Part shown: one piece after another, positions 1-8,226 of the stretch
Layout: every line of letters starts with the position of its first letter
How positions within the stretch are numbered: position 1 is the stretch's first letter
Assembly (NCBI GenBank): GCA_963772635.1
Contig: CAVYYK010000044.1
Coordinates: 1-64,000 of the forward strand
Source: JAUXFS01 sp963772635
GTDB lineage: Bacteria > Pseudomonadota > Alphaproteobacteria > Rhodospirillales > Defluviicoccaceae
Direction of reading: 5' to 3'
DNA length: 64,000 nucleotides
Made by a program: the position numbers and the translations under genes
Notes under the pieces: model-generated
Seen by the model: the letters and a program-made list of their open reading frames with translations, nothing else
Databases searched by the model: none
Told to the model about the DNA's origin: nothing

Positions 1-409
1 TCGCCCGCCCTTTACCCTTCTTGCCGAGGCCGATCTTCTTTGCCAGCTTCGACCGGCAAATCGCGTACTCCGGGGCCACCATCGGGTAGTCCGACGCCAG
101 CCCCCACTTCTGCCGGTATTCGTCCGGCGTCAGGTCGTAGACCGTCTTGATATGCCGTTTCAGCATCTTCAGCTTGCGGCCGTCCTCGAGGCAGGTGATG
201 TAGTCGGGCTGCACCGACTTGCGGATCGGAACGGCCGGCTTCGGCTTTTCCAGCGGCGCGTCCTGGCCCATCGATTCGACGCTGGCGAGCGAACGATGCA
301 CGCCCTGGATCAACTCGGGCAACTGATCGGCCGGTAATATGTTCTTGCCGACGAATGCTGCGACGATCTCTGTCGTCAATTCAAGAAGGTCCTGCTTTTC
401 TATAGTCAT
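1..409 (-). CDS. MucR/Ros-family transcriptional regulator, 3' end beyond the window
   Basis: The reading frame opens with an ATG at 409 and runs off the left edge after 136 codons. It matches the MucR/Ros family, small DNA-binding proteins of alphaproteobacteria that repress or activate exopolysaccharide, motility and cell-cycle genes. Visible landmarks are the N-terminal helix with LTTEIVAAFVGKN, the central finger region YITCLEDGRKLKMLKRHI, the following DLTPDEYR, and the basic tail with AKKIGLGKK. In Ros the finger is CX2CX9HX3-4H. Here the second cysteine is Asp and the position of the second histidine is occupied by Val-Tyr, so two of four zinc ligands are missing, as in the zinc-less MucR subset. 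The length is typical, so only a few residues are lost. Orthology is certain at family level; target genes are unknown. Confidence 0.93.
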   Translation of the reverse strand, partial: MTIEKQDLLELTTEIVAAFVGKNILPADQLPELIQGVHRSLASVESMGQDAPLEKPKPAVPIRKSVQPDYITCLEDGRKLKMLKRHIKTVYDLTPDEYRQKWGLASDYPMVAPEYAICRSKLAKKIGLGKKGKGRA

Positions 410-1097
410 TTTCCGATCCTCAGTGATCAATAGGTAGCACTCTAATAGAGGGTACATTGGGTTTCAAACAGAATTTCATGGTGTTTGTAAAATATTTTGG
501 CGACAGAAGTCTTGCCCGAAATTCTCATCGGAGATTGAGACGGAGGTCGGTTGTTCAAAGCCTATCGAAGCCTGATCCATGCAAGAAGAAATCGAGTCTA
601 TTGCCTCGAGAATCGTATCGCACATGTTCAGAAGGCGGACACGTCCGCTGGACACCCGGGGTGTTGCCGCGGGTCCAATAGTGGGGGTGATCGAGGACTT
701 TTCCGGTGATCGTTTCTGCGATATCGGGCCACCCTATAGTCGTTGCACGCGCCCACAAGTGGTCGAACGACTTGCCGATATCGGCCTTTGACACATGCCG
801 CCGCCTGCTTTCCAAAGGAATTGGTTTCGTCTCGGCGGCGAATTAAAGTTTCTTCGATGGCCGGTCTTGTCTTCGTTGGCCGGAAACAGAGAAGATAAGA
901 ACGATGACTTTAATTGGAAAAAGTATGAATAAAATTATCGCGGACAAAGCACAGCTTCAGAGATATACCTATCACGGCTCGATTTTATATAATAATAATA
1001 TTGGAATGGCGCGCAATATATTAGTATTATTGCGGTGCCGAAAAAACAGAATAAGTCACCCCCCGATCGACCGCGGGCGGCGATCGAGGGGCGGCGT
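410..1097. other. Gene-poor intergenic region
   Basis: I see no supported gene here. The part from about 890 to 1030 is markedly AT-rich compared with the rest of the window, which could hold promoters or be a foreign remnant, but I could not identify a convincing -35/-10 pair, RNA gene or repeat. Short frames on both strands lack ribosome binding sites and recognisable protein features. Confidence 0.4.
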
Positions 1098-1841
1098 TCA
1101 GAAGATCGCCCGTCGCAGGAGATTGAGGCCGAGGACGAAAAGAACGATCAGCACGATCCGGCGAAACCGTTCCGGTTCGATGCGCCGGCCCAACCGCTGT
1201 CCGAGCCACATGCCGGCAAGTGCCGGCGGCACGCAGGCCAGCGACCACGGCGCGGTGGTGGCGTCGAGCACGCCGCGCTCGACGAAGGAGAGGGTGAAGA
1301 AGATCCCGCCCATCAGAAAGAAGGTGCCGAGCGCCGCGACGAACGCCTCCTTGTCGAGGCGCAGCGAGGTGGCGTAGATGATCAGCGGCGGCCCGAGGAT
1401 GGTCGAAACGCCACCCATCAAGCCGGCGACAAGGCCGACGGCGGCACCCACCGGCCGCTCCGCCCGGTGCGGAATTCTCAGCTCCGGGCGGAAGTGGTTG
1501 AGCAAGCAGAACGACACCACGATGACGCCGAGGATGCCGAGCAGCCATCGCGGGTCGAGGACCACGATCAGTGTCGCGCCGGCCCACGTTCCCGCCGCCA
1601 AGGCGATCAGCAGCGGCCAGAAGCGGCGGACGGTCGTTGCCAGCAGCCCGCCGCGGTTGGCCTGGAACAGGTTGCTGATCAACACCGGCAGGGCGTTGAG
1701 GGCCACCGCCGTCGGCACGTCGACAAAGACCGCGAGCAGCGACATGGTGACCAGCGGCAGGCCGAACCCGAGCATCCCCTTGATGGTTCCGCCGATGGCG
1801 AAGGCGGCGAAAGCCAGGGGCAAAACATCGAGCGCTTGCAT
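1098..1841 (-). CDS. TauE/SafE (TSUP) family membrane permease
   Basis: A 247-residue integral membrane protein of the TauE/SafE family, which are putative exporters or anion permeases for sulfite, sulfoacetate or related organosulfur compounds. The family signature is the twofold repeat with glycine-rich loops: GGTIKGMLGFGLPLV near residue 15 and GLMGGVSTILGPPLIIY near residue 135. About eight hydrophobic helices are evident. I chose the ATG at 1841 (MQALDV) because the 28 codons upstream are low-complexity and proline-rich, and family members begin just before the first helix. It stands alone, with no cotranscribed partner visible. A second, different TSUP gene lies near 10.4 kb. The substrate cannot be told from sequence. 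Confidence 0.9.
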   Translation of the reverse strand: MQALDVLPLAFAAFAIGGTIKGMLGFGLPLVTMSLLAVFVDVPTAVALNALPVLISNLFQANRGGLLATTVRRFWPLLIALAAGTWAGATLIVVLDPRWLLGILGVIVVSFCLLNHFRPELRIPHRAERPVGAAVGLVAGLMGGVSTILGPPLIIYATSLRLDKEAFVAALGTFFLMGGIFFTLSFVERGVLDATTAPWSLACVPPALAGMWLGQRLGRRIEPERFRRIVLIVLFVLGLNLLRRAIF

Positions 1842-1986
1842 GGGCGGTTCCGGCGGAGGGCAGGGCGACGGCGTCGGCCGGCAGGATGACCTGTTTCCGG
1901 CTCGCTGGACAGCGCCTTTCCACATACGACACGCGACGTTCGCCGATTCATCGGGCCGCCGCCCTCAGGGCCGCCCCGCGGGGCCG

Positions 1987-2029
1987 TTTTGACGACGCTT
2001 TTGACGACATTTCCGGCCGTTTTGACGAC
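1987..2029. repeat. Three direct copies of TTTTGACGAC
   Basis: The decamer TTTTGACGAC occurs at 1987, 1999 and 2020, the last copy followed by A. Read on the minus strand this is TGTCGTCAAAAC-type repetition, resembling the multi-repeat ends bound by DDE transposases (IS21- or Tn7-like). No transposase gene lies beside it. Whether it is a transposon end or a regulator-binding array is inference. Confidence 0.6.
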
Positions 2030-2095
2030 ATTCGTTACGCCCCCGTGGCGGTTAATCCGTTGATTCAAAACAAAACCCATGCGCGCCGAATGTGA

Positions 2096-2247
2096 AAGGT
2101 ATGCAAAAGTAGACAAAAGTAGACATCTTTTCGGCTAAGTCCTTGATTTTCCGAGACCGGCCTTTTCGGGAAGGTATGCAAAAGTAGACATGAATTCCGC
2201 ATAGCGCCTTGATTAAATTGGTGAAATTGCCGAAACAAAAGTAGACA
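2096..2247. repeat. Four direct copies of CAAAAGTAGACA
   Basis: CAAAAGTAGACA occurs at 2104, 2114 (overlapping the first by two bases), 2179 and 2236. The first and third copies share a longer 20-bp block starting AAGGTATG, set 75 bp apart. On the minus strand each reads TGTCTACTTTTG. All copies have one orientation and irregular spacing, so this is not a CRISPR array. It sits next to the TTTTGACGAC set and has the same general layout (TGTC, three bases, an A or T tetrad), which suggests related protein-binding arrays or transposon ends. Confidence 0.65.
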
Positions 2248-2807
2248 TTTTTCCAGCCTTCGCCGAGGCTTCGGCTGGCAGGCCGAACAGCGAAGGTTGC
2301 GCGCCATAGCCTTGGCGGAGGCGGGCCTGCCATCCCTTCGCCGCCCGTCGAAACACCACCAGCACTGATCCCTGATACCCCTGAACGCATTGCGTTAAGC
2401 CTGACATCCGGCACGCACTTCTCCCGTTGTCCCGAAAAAGAACTTAAAGTGAACATACACTGCAGAGGGCGGGAAGTCAAGGACAAAAATCCTGAAATCG
2501 CTCCCTTGGTGGACGCACGACGCCGATCGGTGGTCAGCTTTCAAGCAGATTTCGTCGGCTCTGTCTCCGGCTGCGGACCCCCTTTTGGCATGGCGCCGAC
2601 CGTCAATCATGACCCGCAACGGCCTTTCAGCCGGTCGTGCTTAAACCACACGGATGGTGTGGCAACCGTACCTCAATGCCATTCGGCTCGGGCGACCAGT
2701 TTGGTGCAATGGGCAAATTGTGTAGTCCGCTCTGCCACAACGATCCCCTCTAGGACATCGCCATTGAGAACTGACAATACTATTCTGTCTGCCTAGAAGA
2801 TCACGTC
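2248..2807. other. Gene-free region downstream of the RiPP operon
   Basis: No frame in this stretch has a credible start, ribosome binding site or family resemblance. It lies between the repeat arrays and the end of the graspetide operon. I did not find a clear rho-independent terminator for that operon. Confidence 0.4.
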
Positions 2808-3614
2808 TCAGAAAAGGCTCGTCTGTCCGTCGGCATCGACAAGAACGCCGACAGGTGTCCTGCCGAGAAGGCAGGTGCCTCGCCAGCGTCCTTTCCGGTC
2901 CATGGTCAAAGACGGCAGATCGGTACATCCAGCACGTCTGGCCAGTTCCTGGGCGAGCCGGAGCCCCCCGTCTGTGCCAGTGTTAGACGATATGAGTATT
3001 ATGGTCGCTAATAGCCCGCCAAATACAAGTATGAACAGCGCATTTCGAAGACATTTCTGTGCCGCCCACAAACGACCGATTACCCGGTTATTAACTTTGT
3101 AATTTGAAACTGTGTATCTAAGAATCCTCACTGCCACCCGGCGCGGATAGGTACTCAGTTCGGTCGACTTTGGCGGAGACCCTGGATCCAGATCTGTCGG
3201 GTCCAGAGTGGAGCGATAGACGCGTCCCTGGATATGAAACAAGTGCAAAATCGTTGCCGTCAAGTAGGTTAAGGAAAGTAACAGGCTCAGAAACATCATC
3301 CAGACGGCGCTGGACGGGAGGCTGCCAGCATCCTTTAAGGTCGTAAAGCCAACGCCCATGACCAGCGTTGCTGCAAGAGCAATAGCCGACATCATCCCCC
3401 CCGCGCGGGAGTCGATCGACGCGCGACGACTCGCGTCATTCTCAAAAACCTTTAGGCTGAGATCGAGCAGCTTCGGATCATCCACTGTGGGAGGTGCGTC
3501 AGCTATGGTGCTGACTGCCCGGTCGTATGGCTCGAACAACGCGGCCGGGTTCAATTCGTTGTCCGGGGCAGGCAGAGGGATAATCTCCCTGAAAACAAAG
3601 GATTTCCGGCTCAC
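2808..3614 (-). CDS. Three-helix membrane protein, third gene of the graspetide operon
   Basis: A 268-residue protein of unknown function. The start is the GTG at 3614: it overlaps the ligase stop in a GTGA arrangement and is preceded by a strong GAGGGAGGGA ribosome binding site; an earlier in-frame ATG at 3689 would lie deep inside the ligase. Residues 1-75 are soluble and acidic. Then come a hydrophobic helix (MMSAIALAATLVMGV), a hairpin-like second (AVWMMFLSLLLSLTYLTA), a basic loop of about 70 residues, and a third (ALFILVFGGLLATIILI). The C-terminal 40 residues (GCTDLPSL to DADGQTSLF) have the strand-rich pattern of a PepSY-like unit. The helix preceding TM1 (ASIDSRAGG) recalls SLATT/Pycsar-type sensors, but this is only a pattern resemblance. 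Translational coupling implies a role in export, immunity or sensing of the peptide. Confidence 0.8.
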   Translation of the reverse strand: MSRKSFVFREIIPLPAPDNELNPAALFEPYDRAVSTIADAPPTVDDPKLLDLSLKVFENDASRRASIDSRAGGMMSAIALAATLVMGVGFTTLKDAGSLPSSAVWMMFLSLLLSLTYLTATILHLFHIQGRVYRSTLDPTDLDPGSPPKSTELSTYPRRVAVRILRYTVSNYKVNNRVIGRLWAAQKCLRNALFILVFGGLLATIILISSNTGTDGGLRLAQELARRAGCTDLPSLTMDRKGRWRGTCLLGRTPVGVLVDADGQTSLF

Positions 3615-4565
3615 GGCACTCCCTCCCTCAACCTGTCGAGGATGGCATCCGTGATCGGCAATCCGAGCACGCGCTCGATCCATCCCCATTGGCCCGCTGG
3701 GTTGAGTTCCAGGAAGACGTACTCACCCTCGGGCGTGACGACGAAATCGAGAGCGCCATAGCTTAAACCCATGGCGGCCAGAAGCTTTATGCACTTTGCC
3801 TTGAGATCAGCTGGTAGCCGGAGATGCTCGTAGCCGAGCCGCGCTGGATCGGCCCTTCGCCAGTCTACGTCCTTTTCTGTCCTGTCCATTAGCACAATTC
3901 GCGCCGCAAAGATCCGATCGTCCACTACGGTAACGCGGACATCAAATGATGTTTCAACGTGGAACTGGAATATAGCGGGACATGCTTGGATCGCTTTGTC
4001 GTTGCTCATGTCGTCGGTGGTGATAGCAGTCGTAAACACAGTATGTCCAACGCCGTCAACCGCCACCCTGCCCCCGACTACTGTCTTTGCAATCGTGGGA
4101 TACGAATGCGCGAAATTACGAGCAGCCTCAGGGCAGTTTGTAGCCAGCGTTTGAGGGATGGTGAAGCCGAGCAAGTGAGCGTGACGCAGCTGGAATAACT
4201 TGTGCTCGGCGCGCGCCACGGCCGAGGGAGCGTTCATCCAGAACCAAGATGCAGTCTCCCATACGCCTCCGAGAAACCCCTCGCTTTCCCGGGCTGTGAA
4301 TGTGGCTACATAATCGTTACACTCTTGAGGACGCGGTCTCCTGCGGAACCAGACACCAGAGATATCGCTTTCTTCGAAGCTTCGCCCTTCGCAGCAGAAA
4401 CGTGTCTGTGCGCTTCCCTGCCACTTAATGCACGCGCGAACTCGGGAACTCATTTTGGTTAAAGCGAATGATCGGAATACTTCGGTCCTTGGCAGCGAGA
4501 ATTAAAAGATCGGCTGCCAGATCCGAGGTCTCGGTAATCAGCAGAACTGTCGTACGTCCCTCCAC
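3611..4565 (-). pseudogene. MvdD-like ATP-grasp ligase of a graspetide (RiPP) cluster, one frameshift
   Basis: Graspetide ligases use ATP to join Asp/Glu side chains of a precursor peptide to Ser/Thr or Lys, making macrolactones or macrolactams. The N-terminal 45 codons start at GTG 4565 (TTG 4568 is an alternative) and read TVLLITETSDLAADLLI then IPIIRFNQNEFP, the usual N-terminal fold of the family, ending at a stop at 4425-4427. One base further the other frame continues at once with GRSFEESDISGVWFRRR, AEHKLFQLRHAHLLGF, TIAKTVVGG, FQFHVETSFDVRVTVV, YGALDFVVTPEGEYVFLELN and PAGQWGWIE, including the metal-binding Glu and Asn. The joined product is about 317 residues, the normal family length. 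The whole locus is 3n+1 long, so a single base change at about 4425-4445 breaks it. The start lies 12 bases after the precursor stop, in the same frame. Whether the shift is real or a sequence error is open. Confidence 0.85.
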
Positions 4566-4577
4566 CAAGTAAGCGGA

Positions 4578-4772
4578 CTAATCTTCGGCAACGTCTCCAA
4601 CAGTTTTTACGTCGAGCCCTCCACGGACGGCGGGAACAGTTTGTCCGGCTAACACATTGAGCTGCGCCGCGCGATCATATGTGAAAGCGCATTTCGGTCG
4701 CCCAAGGGGACAGAGAAATCGCAGGAGAAAGGGACGCAACCGGACGGACCGTTCATCAAATGCGGTTCTCAT
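4578..4772 (-). CDS. ATP-grasp-modified RiPP (graspetide) precursor peptide
   Basis: A 64-residue peptide beginning MRTAFDERS. The ATG at 4772 is preceded by CGAGGTAATCCC, a good ribosome binding site, which favours it over an in-frame ATG 22 codons upstream. It fits the family of putative ATP-grasp target peptides: the recognition segment RLRPFLLRFLCPLG (residues 11-24), then FTYDRAAQLNVL, then a PAV element and a short acidic tail. The candidate core is residues 51-64, GGLDVKTVGDVAED. It offers Lys56 and Thr57 as acceptors and Asp54, Asp60, Glu63 and Asp64 as carboxylate donors, so one or two side-chain links are possible. There is no Gly-Gly leader cleavage site of the bacteriocin type. 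The ligase follows 12 bases downstream. Assignment rests on motif order plus the adjacent ligase. Confidence 0.85.
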   Translation of the reverse strand: MRTAFDERSVRLRPFLLRFLCPLGRPKCAFTYDRAAQLNVLAGQTVPAVRGGLDVKTVGDVAED

Positions 4773-6449
4773 GGGATTACCTCGCACCGTTGCGCTGTGT
4801 GCACTAGAGCCTTGGAAATTTGGCGAGTGATAAAACATGTGTCAACGAAGAATCTCGCCCCCGTTCCGGACGCAAATTGTTGCCAACGCCAGCAATACAC
4901 CTGGTCACCGAATTCAGGATTTTCTCCACGAGCACACACAACGGGTGTCGCGGATGAGTTGGCTAAACCTTCCCCTGCCGGACGAGGGCCAGCTACGGCG
5001 GGAATGGCCTCGATAGCGGACGCTTCCTTGCGGGACTTCAACAGAGCCCCCGTGTGGGAACGCGGAACCCATTTCCGCACATTCGGTCGACATTCGACAC
5101 GGGTAGGCCGTGTCCTCGGTGGTCCGAACGGGGTCCGGGAGGATGGTGCCAGCCGCCGTGTGCGTGCGGATGGCGATGTTGCCGCGGCGACGGCGAGATA
5201 GATCGGTCTTGGCGTCGCGAGGCTTCATCGAGGCAACCGCGATTCACACATTGGTCCGCCAACGTCCGCCAATGCCATTATGCAGAGGGCTTTGGTATCA
5301 GCTCTTACTGCGGAGAGAACAGTGAACCCGGCCGACACAAACGGGTTATGATCGCGCTTTTTTTGGCGGCCCCGCAGTCGACGGGGCGCCGACCGAGTCG
5401 GCTGCGCAGGCCGTGAGAATCGCTCCGCGTGGTTTTCTCTGCCTGGGCCGCGGCCGCAGCCGATGGGGAGGATGCTCGAACAGGTGACGGGGTCAGTGCC
5501 GACCGTGCGCGATGAGCAGCGCGAGAGATTCGCTCGCCCCGGATCGCAGCCGGGCCCCGATGGTCTGAAGAAGCGCCTGCAATGCGCCCGGGGAAGTCTC
5601 TCTTTGTTGATCGCCGCGAGCCAAGCCGTCGATCTCATCGTCGGTGAGGTCCGCGAGATCATCGAGAGCGCTGGCCCACTCGCCAACGCACCGCCAATCA
5701 TGTCTGTAGATGACACGTTGTATTTCTGTAGAACTTCTCATTAGTAATAGCCCTCGGGCGGTTGCCACCCACAGATCGCGAGGGGCACGAACCAGATCGG
5801 CACAACAACAATGCCCAGAACGTCAACGACCTCACTTACTCTTTATCTTATGACGTACTGCGATCAACGCTCTTCGCGCCGCACCAAGTCCCGACGTATC
5901 GGGCGCTTACTCCTAGTCGCTATCTCCGTAAGGGGTGAAAGATAAACACCAGTCTGCTTTGCCAGTCAATCGGCGCGGCACGGCTGCAGCTCAGAAAGCG
6001 GCAATAGTGTGGCGGATGTGCCACTATTTGATCCAAGAAACACGAAAATCACGAGTGGACCTAATACACTTGATGCTCGATATCGACGGCAATGCTCGTT
6101 TAGCGTCGCAGACAAGGTGAGGAATCGCGCTTCAGTAGAGTTGGCATTTGGCGATTGGCCGGATCCGATGTGGACTTGTGAGATATCGAGACCGAATCAT
6201 CGCCCCGGACGGTAGCGATGCCCAGGCGCCGGCGAAGCCGCGGCCCGACGAGTTGAACCCTTCCGCCGGCAAAGGACCGGGGCGATCCGTTTGGATACGA
6301 TGCCTCCCGCCCTGTCGGGGAACAACGACGAACGGGCGTCACGGCGGCGCCGGAGTCGTCCGCGCAAAAATGACTGGGGAATCCGCACCTTGGACGCCAT
6401 CTGGGTAATGTTAATCCTGCCCCCTGGCGAACCTTGGAAGGATTGTCCG
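4773..6449. other. Long gene-poor stretch upstream of the graspetide operon
   Basis: About 1.7 kb without a confidently coding frame apart from one weak candidate near 5.5-5.7 kb. The graspetide promoter should lie in 4773-4900, where the sequence is locally AT-richer, but no clear promoter motif was identified. Numerous short overlapping frames on both strands have no ribosome binding site or recognisable fold. No transporter, protease or regulator for the RiPP operon is present here. Confidence 0.45.
5493..5741 (-). CDS. Small hypothetical protein, weak candidate
   Basis: An 82-residue frame starting MRSSTEIQRVIYRH, soluble and largely helical in composition, with an acidic stretch LADLTDDEIDGLARGD. 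A possible ribosome binding site GAGGG lies nine bases before the ATG. I do not recognise the family. It stands alone in a gene-poor region, so it could be a chance frame. Confidence 0.3.
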   Translation of the reverse strand: MRSSTEIQRVIYRHDWRCVGEWASALDDLADLTDDEIDGLARGDQQRETSPGALQALLQTIGARLRSGASESLALLIAHGRH

Positions 6450-7061
6450 ATGACGGAGCAGACAAACGACGGGCTCATAAAAATAGGAGCCCGAGAGCCT
6501 GAGGATCGAAAGGCCGTACCGAACCGGGAACCGACGTTGTTTCGTTCGATCAGGTTTCACTCCTCGATGGTCGCCTTCATTTTCGTTCTGGCGATGCTGT
6601 CGCTGCTGGTCGTGTTCAAGGCGTTTGCCGGGGTCTCATTCATTCTGTTGCTGTTTTTGTGCGGAGCGCTCGGCGGCATTACGAACACCTATTTGAGGCT
6701 TCGGGAAATACCTGCCAACGAACAAGATTTAATGGATCCGTTGACAAATAAATTGGCGATCATACAAGTCTATGTGTCGCCGGTCATCGCCGGCGTCTTC
6801 GGATTTATCCTCTATAGTCTCTTTCTTGCCGGGATGATTCAGGGGTCGTTGTTCCCTCATTTCTCAGGAATTGACCTGGAATTCGATGGCGTCGTCGGTT
6901 TGTTCACCGATGTCAAGCCCACGAACCATCTGGACGCCGCCAGGGCGTTGCTCTGGGCGTTCGTCGCCGGGTTCTCGGAACGGATGGTTCCCAACATTCT
7001 CGACAAAGTAGCGTCGGAAGGCGAATCGGCCGCGACGACGCCGGACAAGGATACGAAATAG
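6450..7061 (+). CDS. Conserved-type membrane protein of unknown function
   Basis: A 203-residue protein with a hydrophilic N-terminus of about 30 residues, then three hydrophobic segments (MVAFIFVLAMLSLLVVF, FILLLFLCGALGGI, and YVSPVIAGVFGFILYSLFLAG) and a C-terminal amphipathic segment LLWAFVAGFSERMVPNILDK. That last motif recurs in uncharacterised bacterial membrane proteins. The ATG at 6450 is preceded by GGAAGGA at good spacing; an in-frame ATG 53 codons upstream lacks a site. It ends exactly where a broken metallo-hydrolase gene begins on the other strand, which marks a rearrangement junction. Function is unknown. Confidence 0.75.
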   Translation: MTEQTNDGLIKIGAREPEDRKAVPNREPTLFRSIRFHSSMVAFIFVLAMLSLLVVFKAFAGVSFILLLFLCGALGGITNTYLRLREIPANEQDLMDPLTNKLAIIQVYVSPVIAGVFGFILYSLFLAGMIQGSLFPHFSGIDLEFDGVVGLFTDVKPTNHLDAARALLWAFVAGFSERMVPNILDKVASEGESAATTPDKDTK

Positions 7062-7218
7062 CGAGCAGCCGGTCCTCGCCCCCGCCGCAGCCGCTGTCGA
7101 TCAGCGCCGCGTGGCCGTCGAATTCGACCAGGTAGATCGCCGCGTCCTCGGGCGCGGTCAGCCCGGCGCCGCCCACCTGGTGGATCTCGTCGGTTACCCT
7201 CACCGCCCGCGGTGTCAT
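7062..7218 (-). pseudogene. N-terminal fragment of a metallo-beta-lactamase-fold hydrolase
   Basis: The first 50 or so codons read VRVTDEIHQVGG, then AAIYLVEFDGHAALIDSGCG, the characteristic opening strands of MBL-fold hydrolases up to the Asp-Ser-Gly turn. The sequence then runs into the end of the convergent membrane-protein gene and the HxHxDH zinc motif is absent. This is a 5' remnant left by deletion or insertion. A start with GTCAT context at 7218 is plausible but the product would be inactive. Confidence 0.6.
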
Positions 7219-7237
7219 CGATCCTTCCTCCGCCGGT

Positions 7238-8147
7238 TCAGAAAGACGCGTCCGGCCGTTGCAGAAACGTCAGTTCCTCCGCCGTCGAGGCGCGGCCGAG
7301 CACCGCGTTGCGGTGGGGAAAGCGGCCGAACCGGTCGACGATTTCCTTGTGCCGCTTGGCGAAATCGAGAGCTTGCGGATCGTCGAGCGACGCGAACAGA
7401 TCGACCGATCGGGCCTGATCCTCGGGGCGTTCGCTGTGTTGGAACGGCATGTACAGGAACTTCCGCCGCACCGGGGCCAGCGCGCGGTCGAAGCCCCGCC
7501 CGATCGCCCGATCCGCCAGCGCCAGCGCCAGCGGCGTCGGTGGCAAAGGCCCGCGCATCGCCCCGGAACATGTTGCGCGGGAACTGGTCGAGAACGATCA
7601 CCGCGGCGAGACAGCCCTCGGGCGTTTGCTCCCAGTCGGGCGGGACGCCGGCGGCGAGCCGCCGGTGGAGCGCGCGGAACCGTGCACGCACGTCCTCGTC
7701 GACAGTATCGTCGACGGTGAACCACTGCTCGGGCGGGAGCTCTTCGAACCAGAACGAAAGTACCCGGTCGATCTCGGGGTCGCGGTTCGTCGGCGCTCGA
7801 TAGTGCAGCGCCAGCCACACCGTCGGCCGGTCGGGATCGGTCCGGGTGACCCGGTGGCGGGCGTGGGCGGGGATCCGCAGCCAGTCGCCGGGAGCGAGCG
7901 GGCGCGGTTCGCCTTCTCCCTCGAACAGCAGCTCGGCGGCGCCGGCGAGCAGCACCACCCATTCGTCCCGGTCCTGGTCGAACCATTCGCCGACCGGCGT
8001 CGTCTGGCCGGTGGAGACGATCCGCTCGAGGCGCAACCCCTCCGCCTCGACGAGCGTGTCGAACCGCTCGGCGTCCAGCCGCGCCGGCACCCCGGCCAAC
8101 AGGTTGCCGGCCTCGACGGGCGGTCGGTTTCGGTCGTTGGTGTTCAT
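7238..8147 (-). pseudogene. Cupin domain fused to a DUF924 domain, one frameshift
   Basis: From the ATG at 8147 (MNTNDRN) about 105 residues form a single cupin (EWFDQDRDEWVVLLAG, LAPGDWLRIPAHARHRV). Without a stop, the frame continues into DUF924: VLSFWFEELPPEQWF, IVLDQFPRNMFRGDARAFA. At about 7530 the frame breaks and the rest of DUF924 follows one base later: LALALADRAI, FLYMPFQHSE, FGRFPHRNAVLGR. The locus is 3n+1 long, with one extra base inside GACGCCGCTGG. DUF924 proteins are normally free-standing at about 180 residues, so the cupin fusion is unusual; it may itself be the result of a lost stop. The biochemical role of DUF924 is not established. Confidence 0.8.
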
Positions 8148-8226
8148 CGCTTCAAGCGGCGAGTTTAGCCTGATAAACCACCCGCTTGGAAACGCCGATG
8201 AAATCGACACCGGGGGAGGCGCGCGG

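Noticed and set aside
2104..2247. CAAAAGTAGACA repeats as a CRISPR array
   Set aside because: Only 12-bp repeats, irregular spacing of 10 to 75 bp, one pair overlapping, no cas genes.
2052..2486. 144-codon minus-strand frame over the repeat array
   Set aside because: Its repeated VYFC/STFV text is a translation of the DNA repeats; no start signal or domain.
2690..2760. tRNA-like stretch
   Set aside because: No cloverleaf could be formed by eye and no conserved T-loop sequence is present.
4425..4445. Programmed +1 frameshift in the graspetide ligase
   Set aside because: No slippery sequence or stimulatory structure is evident, and the same +1 excess occurs in many unrelated genes of the window.
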